Source: Endocalyx cinctus (taxonomy: Eukaryota; Ascomycota; Sordariomycetes; Amphisphaeriales; Apiosporaceae). From it: a DNA stretch of 64,000 bases. Made by a program: the position numbers and the translations under genes. The DNA lies in assembly GCA_001600455.1 (NCBI GenBank), contig BCKC01000010.1, positions 936,144-1,000,143 on the forward strand, written 5' to 3'. Below are positions 12,096 to 22,849 of the stretch, piece by piece; position 1 is the first letter of the stretch, and the number at the start of each line of letters is the position of its first letter. Under the pieces are notes generated by a model, which worked only from the letters and a program-made list of their open reading frames with translations, was not told the DNA's origin and did not search any database.

Positions 12096-12568
12096 TATGG
12101 AGGTAGTTTGTAAAAGACAGCACAATCAGTATTACTACGGAATATCAACAGGGTTGGGTCAACGCTGGCCATCTTGAGATTTGAAGACATGATAACCATG
12201 AAGAGCTGTCTATTTAAGAGTTATACACGTCATATAATTACACATATATATTCATGATATACGAGAATACAGTAAAGGCGTTGAACGCATAGTCGTCTTG
12301 CTTACATGCGTCTGCAGATGCAATGTTTGAAAATAAAAATAGTTCAGGTATTTCTTAACCTCTCTCAATGGCTTATGTAATCTTTTTTCACTCCGAAGAA
12401 TTTGAGAGATAAGCGATAAGCCCCGCGTACGAATTGGTTTTCTAGGTTGACCCCTCCAAAACCCAAAAGAAAAAAAAAAGTGACATTGGGTTTTGGTGAC
12501 AAAAATAATCTTAAGAGAAAATATCAAGTCGCATTACTCCAAATTTGGGCCGTAGGAAATCGCTGACC
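12096..12568. other. Divergent intergenic region
   Basis: About 470 bp between the acyltransferase (-) and the Tsr4-like gene (+). It should carry both promoters. A poly-A run lies at about 12470. No other feature seen. Confidence 0.5.
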
Positions 12569-14050
12569 ATGGCGCCTTACGACAGCGACTCTTCCGCTGG
12601 CGAAGAAGAAGACTACACCGAAACCAATGTGGTGTTAGGATACGCATCAAAAGAGCCTGGTGAAGAAGAAGACACCATAAGTCGACTTGGTGGCCGACCT
12701 GTACGTACAATGTTCCTTATATCATTTTTGGTATCTCTTCAGTCCATAGCATACTTTTGCCCCTCTCAAAAGAAAAAAAAAAAACCAGCACAAAATAAAC
12801 TAATAGAAAAGTTTTATTTTATTTAGGAATGGCTCGACTCATCAAACCCACCCTCCGCCGCCTTCGCCAGGTGCAAGGTATGCAAGGACCTAACGGTTCT
12901 GCTCCTTCAGCTGAACGGCGAATTACCTGATCGGTTCCCCGGCCACGAGCGAAGATTGTACGTGTTCGGATGCAGGAGGAAAACGTGTCGGCGCAAGGAG
13001 GGCAGCATCCGGGCCCTGCGCGGGCTCAGAATCGCGCCCGGTAGCGCAGTGCTGAAGGACAAGAAGCAGAAACCCGCAAAAGAGGACGTACCAAAACAAC
13101 CGCAACCCCACCCCCCGTCGAATTTAGGGGAGACCTTATTCGGCGCGAAGACGATGGGAGGCGGGGGAGCGAACCCTTTCGCAAGTTCCGGCAACCCATT
13201 CGCGAGCCCTGGTTCTGCCACTACCGCCGCTTCATCAAACCCGTTCAGCGGCAATGCCAGCGGTGCAGCGCCGGTACCAAAAGTAGAGGCGGCGACTACA
13301 GCCCAAGATTCCAAAGCAACGGAAGAAGTGAAAACGCTACCTAAGACCTTTGCCGAAACGTTATCTCTAAACGCGCCTCCGCCGCAACCCCAACAACCGC
13401 CTGAGCCCTGGCCCGCCGAGTCAGCCCAGCCGCGCGCGTATCCGATCTCCTACCTCAGCGACGCCGATTTCGAGACCATAGACCCGACCCCTCCTCCCGT
13501 GCCGTCTTCGTCCTCGCAGAAGGTGGACGTAGACGCCTCGACGGATTCCGGCACCGGTAAGGGAAAGGATAAGGAAGACCGCGAAGTCTTCGAATCGAGC
13601 ATGGATTCGGCTTTTCAAAAATTCGCCGATAGGTTATCGCAGAATCCGGAACAGAGCATTCGCTACGAGTTTGGCGGCCAACCCCTCTTGTGTTCGCGAA
13701 CGGACGGCGTGGGGCGCATATTTTCTTCTCCTACGACCTCTTCTGCATCTCCCGTGAATATTGCGGCTGTGATGGAAACGGGAGGAAACAGGATTCCTAG
13801 ATGTCCTAATTGTGCGTCTCCTCGCTGCTTCGAAGTCCAGCTTGTGCCTCAGGCTATTGCGGAGCTAGAGACTGAAGAGACGTCTCTTGAAGACGGTATG
13901 GATTGGGCTACGGTCGTCGTGGGCGTTTGCGAGGCTGATTGTCAAGCTCATGGTATCGACGAGGGCGAGGTGGGGTATTTGGAGGAGTGGGTTGGTGTTC
14001 AGTGGGAGGAGCTCACAAACCCATCTCCTGGTCCTGGTGGGCGGAGGTAG
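12569..14050 (+). CDS. TSR4: Tsr4 / PDCD2-family ribosome biogenesis protein
   Basis: Exons 12569-12700 and 12827-14050 give 451 residues. The N-terminus is acidic, then GGRPEWLDSSNPP (formed across the intron) leads into a zinc-binding segment with CKVCKDL, LPDRFPGHERRLYVFGC and RRKTCRR. The middle is a long Pro/Ser/Ala-rich linker. The C-terminal PDCD2_C domain starts with the conserved RYEFGGQPLL and continues with IPRCPNCASPRCFEVQLVP. In yeast Tsr4 binds nascent uS5 (Rps2) and is needed for 20S pre-rRNA processing; PDCD2 does the same in animals. The start is the ATG in ACCATGG at 12569; no earlier in-frame ATG exists. Cytosolic/nuclear role inferred from the family. Confidence 0.9.
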
Positions 14051-14742
14051 AGAAATATGTCAGCTTATTATTTGATAGCATACATATTTACTGTTGTTCA
14101 TTCAGAGACTGTTGAGTATCAATATTTGCGATTTCCAAGTCAGGATATTGTCCTGTCTGCTGCGTGGCATGTCCATTTTAACATCGAATCACACAGGAAT
14201 GAAGTATGAGATGAAGCGCAGTTCCTGAGTAATATCACCAAAAACGGCGGATCAAAATACAGAGCTATATAGTGCTAATATTTTTCTCGCTCCAGTCTTT
14301 TACTAACCCTTTATCAGAATGCTATTGAGGGATTACTGTTTTAGATCAAGATCCATATTACCGCCTAACTTGGCTGAGCTTTGATTTCCATTTATTTCAT
14401 TTTATTTATGTCTACTGATGTAGAATGAAATGCAACGTGCTATGATAGGAATCTACGATATTGGCAATACTGATAATCCCATCCATACATAGTCAGCAAG
14501 GTGTTCTACCACTGCTGTAATTGCTCTGCTGTGCCCCCATTAAACGCCGGAAATAATTTTTTTTTGTTCATCCCTTGCATCGTTTCGGTTATGTACCGAC
14601 TGATTCATAGAAGTCATAGGGAATCAGTGGATTGGTATTTCCCCGTCATCTATGTCTTCATCACTCGTAAAAAGGTGGTGACATGACGTGGTAACATCCA
14701 GCAGGGAATCTTCGCTCTTCGTCTCAAGCTATCCCTGGCCAT
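14051..14742. other. Convergent intergenic region
   Basis: About 690 bp between the 3' ends of the Tsr4-like (+) and eIF3k (-) genes. AT-rich, with poly-T tracts; it should hold both 3' UTRs. No gene seen. Confidence 0.5.
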
Positions 14743-15809
14743 TTATGCAGTGGTCTCCTCCCAAGCTCTCCGGATCACTCTTGAGAACATATCGACATTG
14801 ACGTCCTCGCGTACTTCCGACTTCTTGGCCTCGTTCTCAGGATTCTTAGGAATGAGAACGCGGGCACCGTCGACTTTCCAGCCAGCTGTCTCGGTGATGA
14901 ACTTCTCAGCAGCGGCACCCTCCATGCCCAACCATTGCTCGAGCACTTGTAGGTCGACCTCGCGGTAGGCCTGGCTAACGAGGGTAACGATACGGCCGCG
15001 GATCAGCTCTTCAAACCCGTCGATGTCTGTCGTCAGATCCGCATAAAGATCATCCGAGTCTAGCGTTGCCCAGAAGCGGGCATATTGCGCAGCCTGAAGC
15101 TGGTTGCTAAGGTCTCGCAACTTCGAAATGGCTTCGGGCAGCTCTGCGTACCGTGTGTTCTGGGGAGATAGGATTGTCGGGGAGATGAGGTGCATGGCCA
15201 ACGAGAATTGCGGCGAAGGGAATGTGGTCAAGGCCTTGACCAAGACGTTCGTAATGACTTCATCTTTGACACGATCGGGGTTCAGTTGGTACCTGTGCTC
15301 GTTGCAATCGAGTTTAAATGGTTAGCGACACATAACAATGACGACGACGAAAATGTAAGCAACAAGCAAAATGAATTACTTGGAAATATTTGGGTCAGAA
15401 ATATTTTAAAAAGTAACATCCGAACAGCGTAGGTTTTATTAGGCCTACAAACTGTGTAGTCAGGTAATAGGAAACGTGTTGGATTTAATCATCACTCCCA
15501 AAAAAAGTAACACATAATATATTGCCCAGTCACTTCTCTTAGAATATGCAGGCATAAAAGATTATTTGATTGGTACGAGGACGAAACAGAATTCCCAGAG
15601 GTAAAAAGAAGAACAATCTTCGTATGGATTCAAGTAACCACTTACAGCTTCAACAATGTCCGGTTCGCATTGCAGTCGATATATCTGTTCTCGCATTGAT
15701 GTCGTAGGTAATCTTCTAGATTACCAGTGGCTTCGGGGTTATATCTTTCAAGGCCGTTGATGATGCTGCTAATATCATCAGGGCGCTCTTGGGGATCTTC
15801 GGAATCCAT
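14743..15809 (-). CDS. Translation initiation factor eIF3 subunit K
   Basis: Exons 15809-15646 and 15292-14743 give 237 residues. The first exon encodes INGLERYNPEATGNLEDYL and a NRTLLKL end that joins to YQLNPDRV across the intron, as in other fungal eIF3k proteins. Exon 2 carries the conserved ALTTFPSPQFSLAMHL, QYARFWATL, DDLYADL, FEELIR and VLEQWLGM motifs of the CSN8/PSMD8/EIF3K winged-helix family. eIF3k binds eIF3l on the outer arm of the eIF3 complex and is non-essential in several fungi. The intron is about 353 nt, long for this genome. It lies in the same direction as the phosphoglycerate mutase gene 353 bp upstream. Confidence 0.92.
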
Positions 15810-16161
15810 GTTGTTTGGCCGCTTTCGTGGGTGGCTTCCGTCTGAGTAATTTGAGGTGATCGCGAGATTCCTGGACGATGGTCAAAAGAGTTTAAAATTC
15901 GTTTTGGTGGGTTGGCGGGGCTGAAAATGAAACGAGGAGAGAATAATTTTATGCTTGTGGGTGAATTAGAAATAATTCGATTAATACATAGCGTAATCAC
16001 GATAACAATATACCGCATTTATCTCTATAGACATAAATCATTATATAAGCAGATTTATCCTTTTTTTTGGTATCTAATCCAGTACGTAAATAATCTATTG
16101 TTCTTCTATTCCCTGGCCACAACTGAATAATTCTAATCTCTACCTAAGCAGCCACATTTAT
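15810..16161. other. Spacer between eIF3k start and iPGM stop
   Basis: About 350 bp, AT-rich; promoter of eIF3k and 3' UTR of the phosphoglycerate mutase gene. Nothing else seen. Confidence 0.5.
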
Positions 16162-17798
16162 CTAAGACTTTACCAAAAGCGACTTGCCAGTCATTTCTTC
16201 AGGAATGGGCAGACCCATGCAGTCAAGGATAGTGGGGGCCACATCACCCAAGACACCCTCATCTCCCTTCTTCAGAGACCATCCAGCAGGGGCGTTGTCC
16301 ATGATGAAAGGTACCTTGTTCGTAGTGTGCGAAGTCTTGGGCTTACCGTCAGCGAATTTCATTTCTTCCGCGTTGCCGTGATCGGCCGTGATGAACAAAA
16401 TATAGCCCTCTTTTCTGCAAGCGTCACGGATCATGCCAATGGCCTTGTCCGTTGCCTCAACGCCGATTAGCGCCGCCTCGTAGACACCCGTGTGGCCAAC
16501 CATGTCAGGAGGGGCAAAGTTGTTCATGACGAAGGGGAATTCCTGCTCGGCAAGTCGCTTGCAGACCTGCTTAGCCACACCATCCGCCGACATCTCCGGA
16601 GCTTTGTCATAGGTAGGTACGCTCTTGTTAGACGGTACGAGATCTTGTGATTCATCTCGAGTCTCCAAGGCAAATACCTTCTCAACACCGCCGTTGAAGA
16701 AAAATGTGACGTGGGCATACTTCTCGGTCTCGGCAATGTGAACCTGCTTGACGCTCTGCTTGCCCAACCACTCAGCTAGGACGTTGCCCATACGCTGGGG
16801 CTCGAAAGCAATCGGGAACGGGTACTCTCCCTTGTACTGAGTCATGGTGGTCAGGTTAATCTTAGGGTAGGGGAAGTCGGGCCTGGGTGTGCGGTCGACG
16901 CCACCAAGAAGTTGAGTAATCTGTCGTGCACGGTCCGATCTATAGTTGAAGAAGAACACCTCGTCGCCGTCCTTGATCCGACCTTCTTGTCCGCCAACAA
17001 TGATTGGCTTCAAGAACTCATCCTTCTCGTCCTTCTCGTATCGTTCTTTGACCGTCTTAACAGGGTCGGAGCTCTCTTCTCCCTCGCCGAGGATCATGCC
17101 CTTCAAGGCAATCTCAACACGCTCCCATCTCTTATCTCGGTCCATGGCGTAGTATCGACCAACAACTGTGGCAATCTCACCAATTCCAATCTCTTTAGTT
17201 TTCTCAATCAGCTCCGTCATGTAACCGGCTCCGGATTTAGGGTCGGTATCACGGCCGTCACCGAAGAAGTGAATAAAGACCTTGGGGACGCCAGCGTCCT
17301 TCGCGGCCTGGAGGAGGGCGTATAGATGCGTTTGCTTGGCGTGCTATGAATTAAGGTGGATTGATTAGTAGGCTGCAGATGAACGGGAATGAATTTTAGA
17401 AGATCTAGACATACCACACCACCATGCGAGACGAGACCGCAGAGATGTAGGCGACCAGTACCATTCTTGGCAGCCTCCATTGTCTTTTTAATAACCTCGT
17501 TGTTTGCGAATTCCCCCTTTTTGATAGTAAAGTCGATTCGGACGACATCTTGCCAAACGACACGTCCGGCACCAATGTTCAAGTGACCAACTTCCGAGTT
17601 ACCCATTAATCCCTCGGGTAAACCGACATCGGTAGAGGAGGCACCAAGTTCGCAGAAGCCGGTAGCACTCTTGGAGAATTCGTCCATGACCGGAGTCTGG
17701 GCGTTGGTGATGGCATCACCATCTTTAGGCGATTCGGACGAGGGAATACCCCAACCATCGATGACGATTAAGCAGGCCTTTTGGGTCGGGGTGGTCAT
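16162..17798 (-). CDS. 2,3-bisphosphoglycerate-independent phosphoglycerate mutase
   Basis: Exons 17798-17415 and 17343-16162 give 521 residues, the normal length. The enzyme interconverts 3- and 2-phosphoglycerate in glycolysis and gluconeogenesis using two Mn ions. Seen: the N-terminal metal motif IDGWG (Asp14), the phospho-accepting serine in MGNSEVGH (Ser68), LVSHGGV, FGDGRDTDP, NYRSDRARQ, APPDMVGHTG and the second metal site TADHGNAEE. The protein belongs to the alkaline-phosphatase superfamily and should be cytosolic. Intron 1 interrupts between SHGGV and HAKQTH, inside the transferase domain. Upstream on the coding strand lies a triple AGGGG stress-element-like repeat. Filamentous ascomycetes use this type where yeast uses the cofactor-dependent one. 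Confidence 0.96.
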
Positions 17799-19187
17799 CT
17801 TTTCGGATATATTTTTTGATGGAATTAAATTACAAATCTCAATTCAGAAGAAAAGAGAGAGAATTACAGTCTTATGTACTTGAGATTTGCGTGATTTTCT
17901 GTCGAGAATCAGAAGAAAGTAATGTATGATAGTGTTGAGAAAAATATCTGAAGCGCAAATGGTGGGGTAATATTATAGGTAAGTCCATCCCACTTACTGC
18001 GATGGTCTACCTCCCCTGCTCCCCTGCTCCCCTGGCTTTTATTAAAAGAGCTTTGGAGGTACCTACGACAAGCCCATATAAAAGCGCATAGGTACTGAGT
18101 TCAATCCTTGGAATTTGGGTGATCGATTATATTCACGTGTTTAACATCTGATACTTCTTGGAAAGATTATTATATTACTTCCCTATAGCTACAAATGCTA
18201 TGATATATATTCCTAACTATTCGTGCTTCAACTCCCGGTCTCTTCTTCTATTTATTGTTTTTTTTTGCAACGGGTACCTCGTACAGTGTACTCACTTTGC
18301 CCAGCTAGCTAGCTGCCCCTCCAAACATTAGTGGTGTAGCATCTAGCAGATGCAATGCATTTGACGTCAAGCAAGTGAGATATAAACATTATCGGATAGT
18401 ACCGATAAATTCCCGTCTAGCGTCAAATAGTACACTGGCGTTCACGTTTCTAGTTGAACAGTCTTTAACTGGCTGACTGGTTGACTGGTTGAGTAGACAA
18501 CGTGCCGAAACGGAAGAATATGACTCGGAAAATCAATAATTAAAAAAGAAAAACGTAGAACGGTTTCTTTTCGTATTTTCATACCTCGTCGATAATTTTC
18601 AAGTTTGTACAGAAAGAAATATTTGATAAGAAAGAACTCGGTTGAGTTATTAAATTGTCCCTATACAGGAATAGGGACTAATTAGCGTACTGAGTACTCT
18701 GTAATTGCTAAGGAATAAGTAATATTAAACGCTCTAATTGCCTATACATGATAAAATATTCTATACCTGATCTGTAGCGTTGAAACCCGCCTTCTATTAT
18801 TATCCCTTTCCGTGACTCCACGAACAAGGTCGCTGGAAGGGTGAAATCATTCACTAAATGCATGTTACCATATGTTTCTAAAGAGGTCGTGCACCAAATT
18901 AGCTCCAGTCTAGGCAGCTGGCAGCTAGGATCTATACCGAATAATGGAAGCTCACCTTCACAGCTACAAGTCCTATTTGCGCAATTCAGAACAACCAACC
19001 CTTATAATCTCAGCAAATTGGTTAGATGTCATTTGTTAGTAGTGATATGGTCTGGTAAATTCCATAAGGTCAATCGCATTTCCTCTTCGGTACTTGGATT
19101 ACAGCAAATCTACTTTTCTTGACGAGCAAGCCAAATAAAATAAGAAAAAAAGAAGCTACGCATTTCAGACGAGACGAGACAGTCGCA
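17799..19187. other. Divergent intergenic region iPGM / Med9
   Basis: About 1.39 kb between two divergent housekeeping genes. It holds the STRE-like repeat and several AT-rich tracts. A minus-strand frame at about 18708-18998 has no ATG start and I do not accept it as a gene. Confidence 0.5.
18013..18033 (-). promoter_or_regulatory. Triple STRE-like (AGGGG) repeat upstream of iPGM
   Basis: CCCCT occurs three times at exactly 8-bp spacing (18013-18017, 18021-18025, 18029-18033); read on the coding strand of the phosphoglycerate mutase gene these are AGGGG, the core of the stress response element bound by Msn2/4-type and related C2H2 factors. They lie about 215-235 bp before the ATG, a normal promoter distance. 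Function is inferred. Confidence 0.4.
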
Positions 19188-19751
19188 ATGTCATTCAACG
19201 CTTCCACCATGAGCGCCGCTCCGGGCTCAGCTCTCCCGATCGAAGCGAGTTCCAACGCAAGCCAACCACAGCAACCACTCGCCCTCCCACCGGCTCTCAA
19301 CCCCGACATGCTCGACACGATATCCGAGCTAGCGCAAATCCTCACGCGTCTCCGCGGCGCCGCCTCCGCCGCAACAGCCGGAACGACAACGGCATCATCC
19401 ACGTCAGCAGGAGGCGCGACCGCCGCACCCAACGCATCCGCGGGATCCTCCTCCTCCCAACCGCACGCCACCTCCACCTCGGACCTCTCCCTCAAAGAGA
19501 TCCCCGCCGCGACCGACGCCCTAAAACACAAGTTCCAGCGCGCGCGCTACCTGATTCGGACGCTGCCGGACCTGGGACGAACGGTGACCGAGCAGGAGGC
19601 GGAGATCGCGTCGCTCGAGGACAAGGTCGAGAAGCAGCGGGAGTGCCTGATGAAGCTGAGGGAGGTCGGCTCCAAGTTCGCCGCCAGAGGCGAGGACGAG
19701 GAGAAGCGGGTTCACGACGATGCGGGCGAGCTGGATAGGATGGCGGAGTAG
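19188..19751 (+). CDS. Mediator complex subunit 9 (Med9)-like
   Basis: One exon, 187 residues from ATG 19188. The first third contains LPPALNPDMLDTISELAQIL, followed by an Ala/Ser/Thr-rich linker of about 45 residues. The C-terminal half is a predicted helical coiled coil: LKEIPAATDALKHKFQRAR, IRTLPDLGRTVTEQEAEI and LEDKVEKQRECLMKL. This order fits fungal Med9 (CSE2 domain, middle module of Mediator), which helps RNA polymerase II transcription in the nucleus. Local GC content is high compared with the flanks. Assignment rests on the PDLGRTVTEQE-type motif and length. Confidence 0.75.
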   Translation: MSFNASTMSAAPGSALPIEASSNASQPQQPLALPPALNPDMLDTISELAQILTRLRGAASAATAGTTTASSTSAGGATAAPNASAGSSSSQPHATSTSDLSLKEIPAATDALKHKFQRARYLIRTLPDLGRTVTEQEAEIASLEDKVEKQRECLMKLREVGSKFAARGEDEEKRVHDDAGELDRMAE

Positions 19752-20286
19752 ATTCTCGTCTACCGGCCCCGCCCCCCCGACTTGATGCGGTAGGGCATTT
19801 TGTCGTTCTTCCGCTTTCTCCACGAGAAAAGGTCGGGTCTGCATTTTATTTGATTTCTGGCGTAGCTGGTTAAACGGGAGGAATAGTCAAAGAAAATGGG
19901 CATGCCAGAGATTACTTTCGGCGGGTGGATATGTCCGCATTGGGTTCGGAGTTTGGGTGGCGTTTCTCGTGATCGGTAACAGCGTCATAACTTGATCAAT
20001 TCATTTACTAGACCAGCGAAAAGCTAATACACCAAGAGGTACATAATACATAATCAACCAGAGAGGAAGAGAGATGGATAAAAGTATCATGGTATTACTC
20101 AAGCGCATTATTACAGCGAAAAAGCTAATCACCTAGACGCCGCCCTATTTTTCCCCATAAGCTATGTGTATTCGTTTTTCTTGCCCGCCGAGCCGGAACA
20201 CCTTTGGAAGAGAGAACAGAGTGATATCCTCCTTCAAGAAATTTCAGTCTACCACAGTCGTATATTACATTCGAATAATAAAAGAA
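19752..20286. other. Convergent intergenic region
   Basis: About 535 bp between the Med9-like (+) and cofactor C (-) 3' ends. No gene seen. Confidence 0.5.
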
Positions 20287-21602
20287 TTATGAAGGCAAGA
20301 CACCCGCCTTACGTAGGATATCATCCGTACTCAGACTCGTGCTACCACAAACCGTATGCTTCCAAACCGTTTCCGGAATGCGGCGATCCTCGGGTAGTAC
20401 GGCCCAATTCGGGGAGGGTTCCGTCTTTAGCCACTTGAAGTCGTCGACTTGATCCCATTGGTTATTTTCTTGATTAATAGAATCGCTTGCCTGTGCCATG
20501 ATTTACAAGATTAATTACCGGAAACCCAAAATATCGCCAAGAGAGAGAAGAGAAGGGGGATGGGGGGTCGGCGTCACTTACGTAAAATTCCGGCAGAGGA
20601 GCAAACCACATCCCGGAACAATCCTCGATGATGGGGTGACTACCGCAGTGCAGGTAGAAGCTCACGTTCTTACACTCGTGGATCCGAGCCTGCTGCGCGC
20701 AAACGACGACGACGCAATCCTTCAGGCCCGTGATATGGACCGGGCCCGCCACCCTACCGGCGATGATGAGGCTGCTCTTGACGTTCTTGAGCGCGAGGCC
20801 GAGGAAAGGCGCGCCCGTGCTGGTCGTGGTGGGGATCGTCATGTCGACGACGCATCTCTCCAGGTTCGTCAGGCTTCCCGACGAGGTCGCGCGCGAAGCC
20901 GTCGAGGGTAGCATGATGTGGAGACCTTTCTGGTCGTAGATAGCGATGGTCTTAGCCGACGAGAAGCTAGGTTTGCGGACGCCAGCTTTCTTAGGCTGCT
21001 GCGCTAGCTCCTCGTTGTAGTTCTTAGGGAACGACGGGAGCCCCGTCACGGTGTCACGAGCTTCGGCTTCCGGAGCTGGCGTGCTTGGCGATTCGACGGC
21101 GGAAAAGCCGCTAGCTGTCGACGCCGCATCAGGTGAAGTCGCTTCCGCTGTTTCTGTTGCTTTTGCTGCCCTAGGCTTAAACTGAAAACGTGATTTTTTG
21201 TGTAATTTTCCAGTAGTCTCGTTTAGTTTGTCTGTTAACGCTTTGATCGCCTATATGCGAGTAAGCAGAGTTCATACTATAAAATAAGGGCAAAATGTGA
21301 CTGGACAAAGTTACCTGAGAGTATGCTCGCTGGTCGTAGGCAGGTATATAGTCGGCGGCATCCATCACCTCATTAGTTAGACGGGAGATGCTTGCCAATA
21401 TCGTATTCACGCAATCTACCCTCTCGCCGCCTATGGGGGACAAGGTAGACAAGTCGTCGATCTGATCTTGTATGACAGTGACTTCGGCTTGGAAATGGCG
21501 AAAGAACCTCTCCGTTTCTGACATTTTGGGTGGCGTTGCTGACCCTCCAGCAGAATTTGGAGGACTGGGTTGAAACGGAATAAATGTCTGTACAGCTGCC
21601 AT
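20287..21602 (-). CDS. Tubulin-binding cofactor C (TBCC)
   Basis: Exons 21602-21315, 21250-20582 and 20490-20287 give 386 residues. Exon 1 carries the N-terminal spectrin-like helical domain (ERFFRHFQAEV, IDDLSTLSPIGGERVDCVN). A Thr/Ala/Ser-rich linker follows. The C-terminal C-CAP/cofactor C beta-helix begins near PSFSSAKTIAIYDQ and includes SLTNLERCVVDM, VHITGLKDCVVVV and QQARIHECKN. In that last motif the Arg corresponds to the arginine finger that stimulates GTP hydrolysis by beta-tubulin. The short last exon (67 residues) ends the protein with DFKWLKTEPSPNW and IPETVW, typical for the family. TBCC works with cofactors D and E to release folded tubulin dimers in the cytosol. Confidence 0.92.
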
Positions 21603-21741
21603 GGCGAGACGAGGAGGGAGGTTGATAGATTAGTATAGAACAAATGAATAACAACTACGTGGTTTTTTGAGAGAATCACAAGCTCTTGGTGAGTAAGATA
21701 AAAAGTACCTTGTAAGGTTTGAAAAAGTTTATTTATTTATG

Positions 21742-21759
21742 ATTATTATTATTATTATT
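21742..21759. repeat. ATT trinucleotide microsatellite
   Basis: Six tandem ATT units without interruption. Confidence 0.85.
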
Positions 21760-22450
21760 GTGAATAAGAGTCAACTACTTAGTAAGGTTGCTAGTCACGA
21801 AGTTCGGATAGATGAGTCGTAAGAGACGGAAAAATGGTAAAGGATTCGAACTGGTTGACGGGGGTGAATAAGATTACGTTTATATATCTGGATACGGAAA
21901 GAATCAAGTGATCGATCGTGATGATACAGTATAGAATGATGAAACTATTCTTCCCATCCCAAAGAAAAAAAAAAAAAAAAGCTGATGCAAGATGTCGTCG
22001 TTAAGGAAGCAGTTGGTTGGCTGATCACGGCGACGCCCGAAAAATGTATTCGCGGGGCAAAAAGGATTCAAAATTGGGGGAATGGGAGGGTTCAAATAGT
22101 TATCGATTGGTCGAAATGGCAGAATAGGCGATAAAATGAAATAACAAAGGTGGGGTAATACATGAATACTTTGAGATCCCCGCATTTCTATCTGCAGGTC
22201 CCTGTTAACCATCATTTTTATCCTCGGTGCTGTGACGTATTCAATGTAGACCACCTACATCTTTTTGTAAAGTGCATGGAACCATCCATCGCCAGATTGA
22301 TCGTACTGTAAGAAAGGTTAAAGAACCGGGTTTAATCCTCGGTTACGACTGGCCTAATCGTTTACTACCGCCCATGTATTAGACTTCATTCGGAAGTTTA
22401 ATTATGTCTGACCACACTTCAATAGAAATGACCTGACTTTACTTTACATC

Positions 22451-22478
22451 CATCCCCATCCCCATCCCCATCCCCATC
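22451..22478. repeat. CATCCC hexanucleotide microsatellite
   Basis: Four full copies of CATCCC plus a partial copy in perfect tandem. A simple sequence repeat, likely length-variable between strains. Confidence 0.85.
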
Positions 22479-22849
22479 TAAGATCTGTGTAATGTTACGG
22501 GAATATTATAGGAAAAAGTCACAATTAATAGATGAAGTATTGTCTCACTACGACGGGTGGTCTTATAAAGTAAGATTCTAGCTGCCACATACGGAGTAGT
22601 ACACTCTTGAACGCGTATACCGGTGTAATTATTCCGAGTTTTATAGACACAAAGTATGTTTGTCGTCACATTAGGGTAAACTTTCTATCCCCTTACTTCG
22701 AGATGAACAAATATGATGAATAGCAAACAATTAACGTGTTGTCACAAGTCGTGTGCGCGAATACTCGAATAACACAGAACATGTATAGTAGGAAATGAAT
22801 TAAATCGGCTCCTTACATAAATAAAATAACAATCTGAAATTCGCTCTCC

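Larger units (their letters stand above)
21603..22849. other. Intergenic region with simple repeats
   Basis: About 1.25 kb upstream of the cofactor C gene and downstream of the MOSC/reductase gene. It contains an (ATT)n run at 21742-21759, a poly-A run near 21966 and a CATCCC repeat near 22451-22478. No gene seen. Confidence 0.5.

Noticed and set aside
18708..18998. A minus-strand frame with several cysteines
   Set aside because: It lacks an ATG start and lies in a divergent promoter region.
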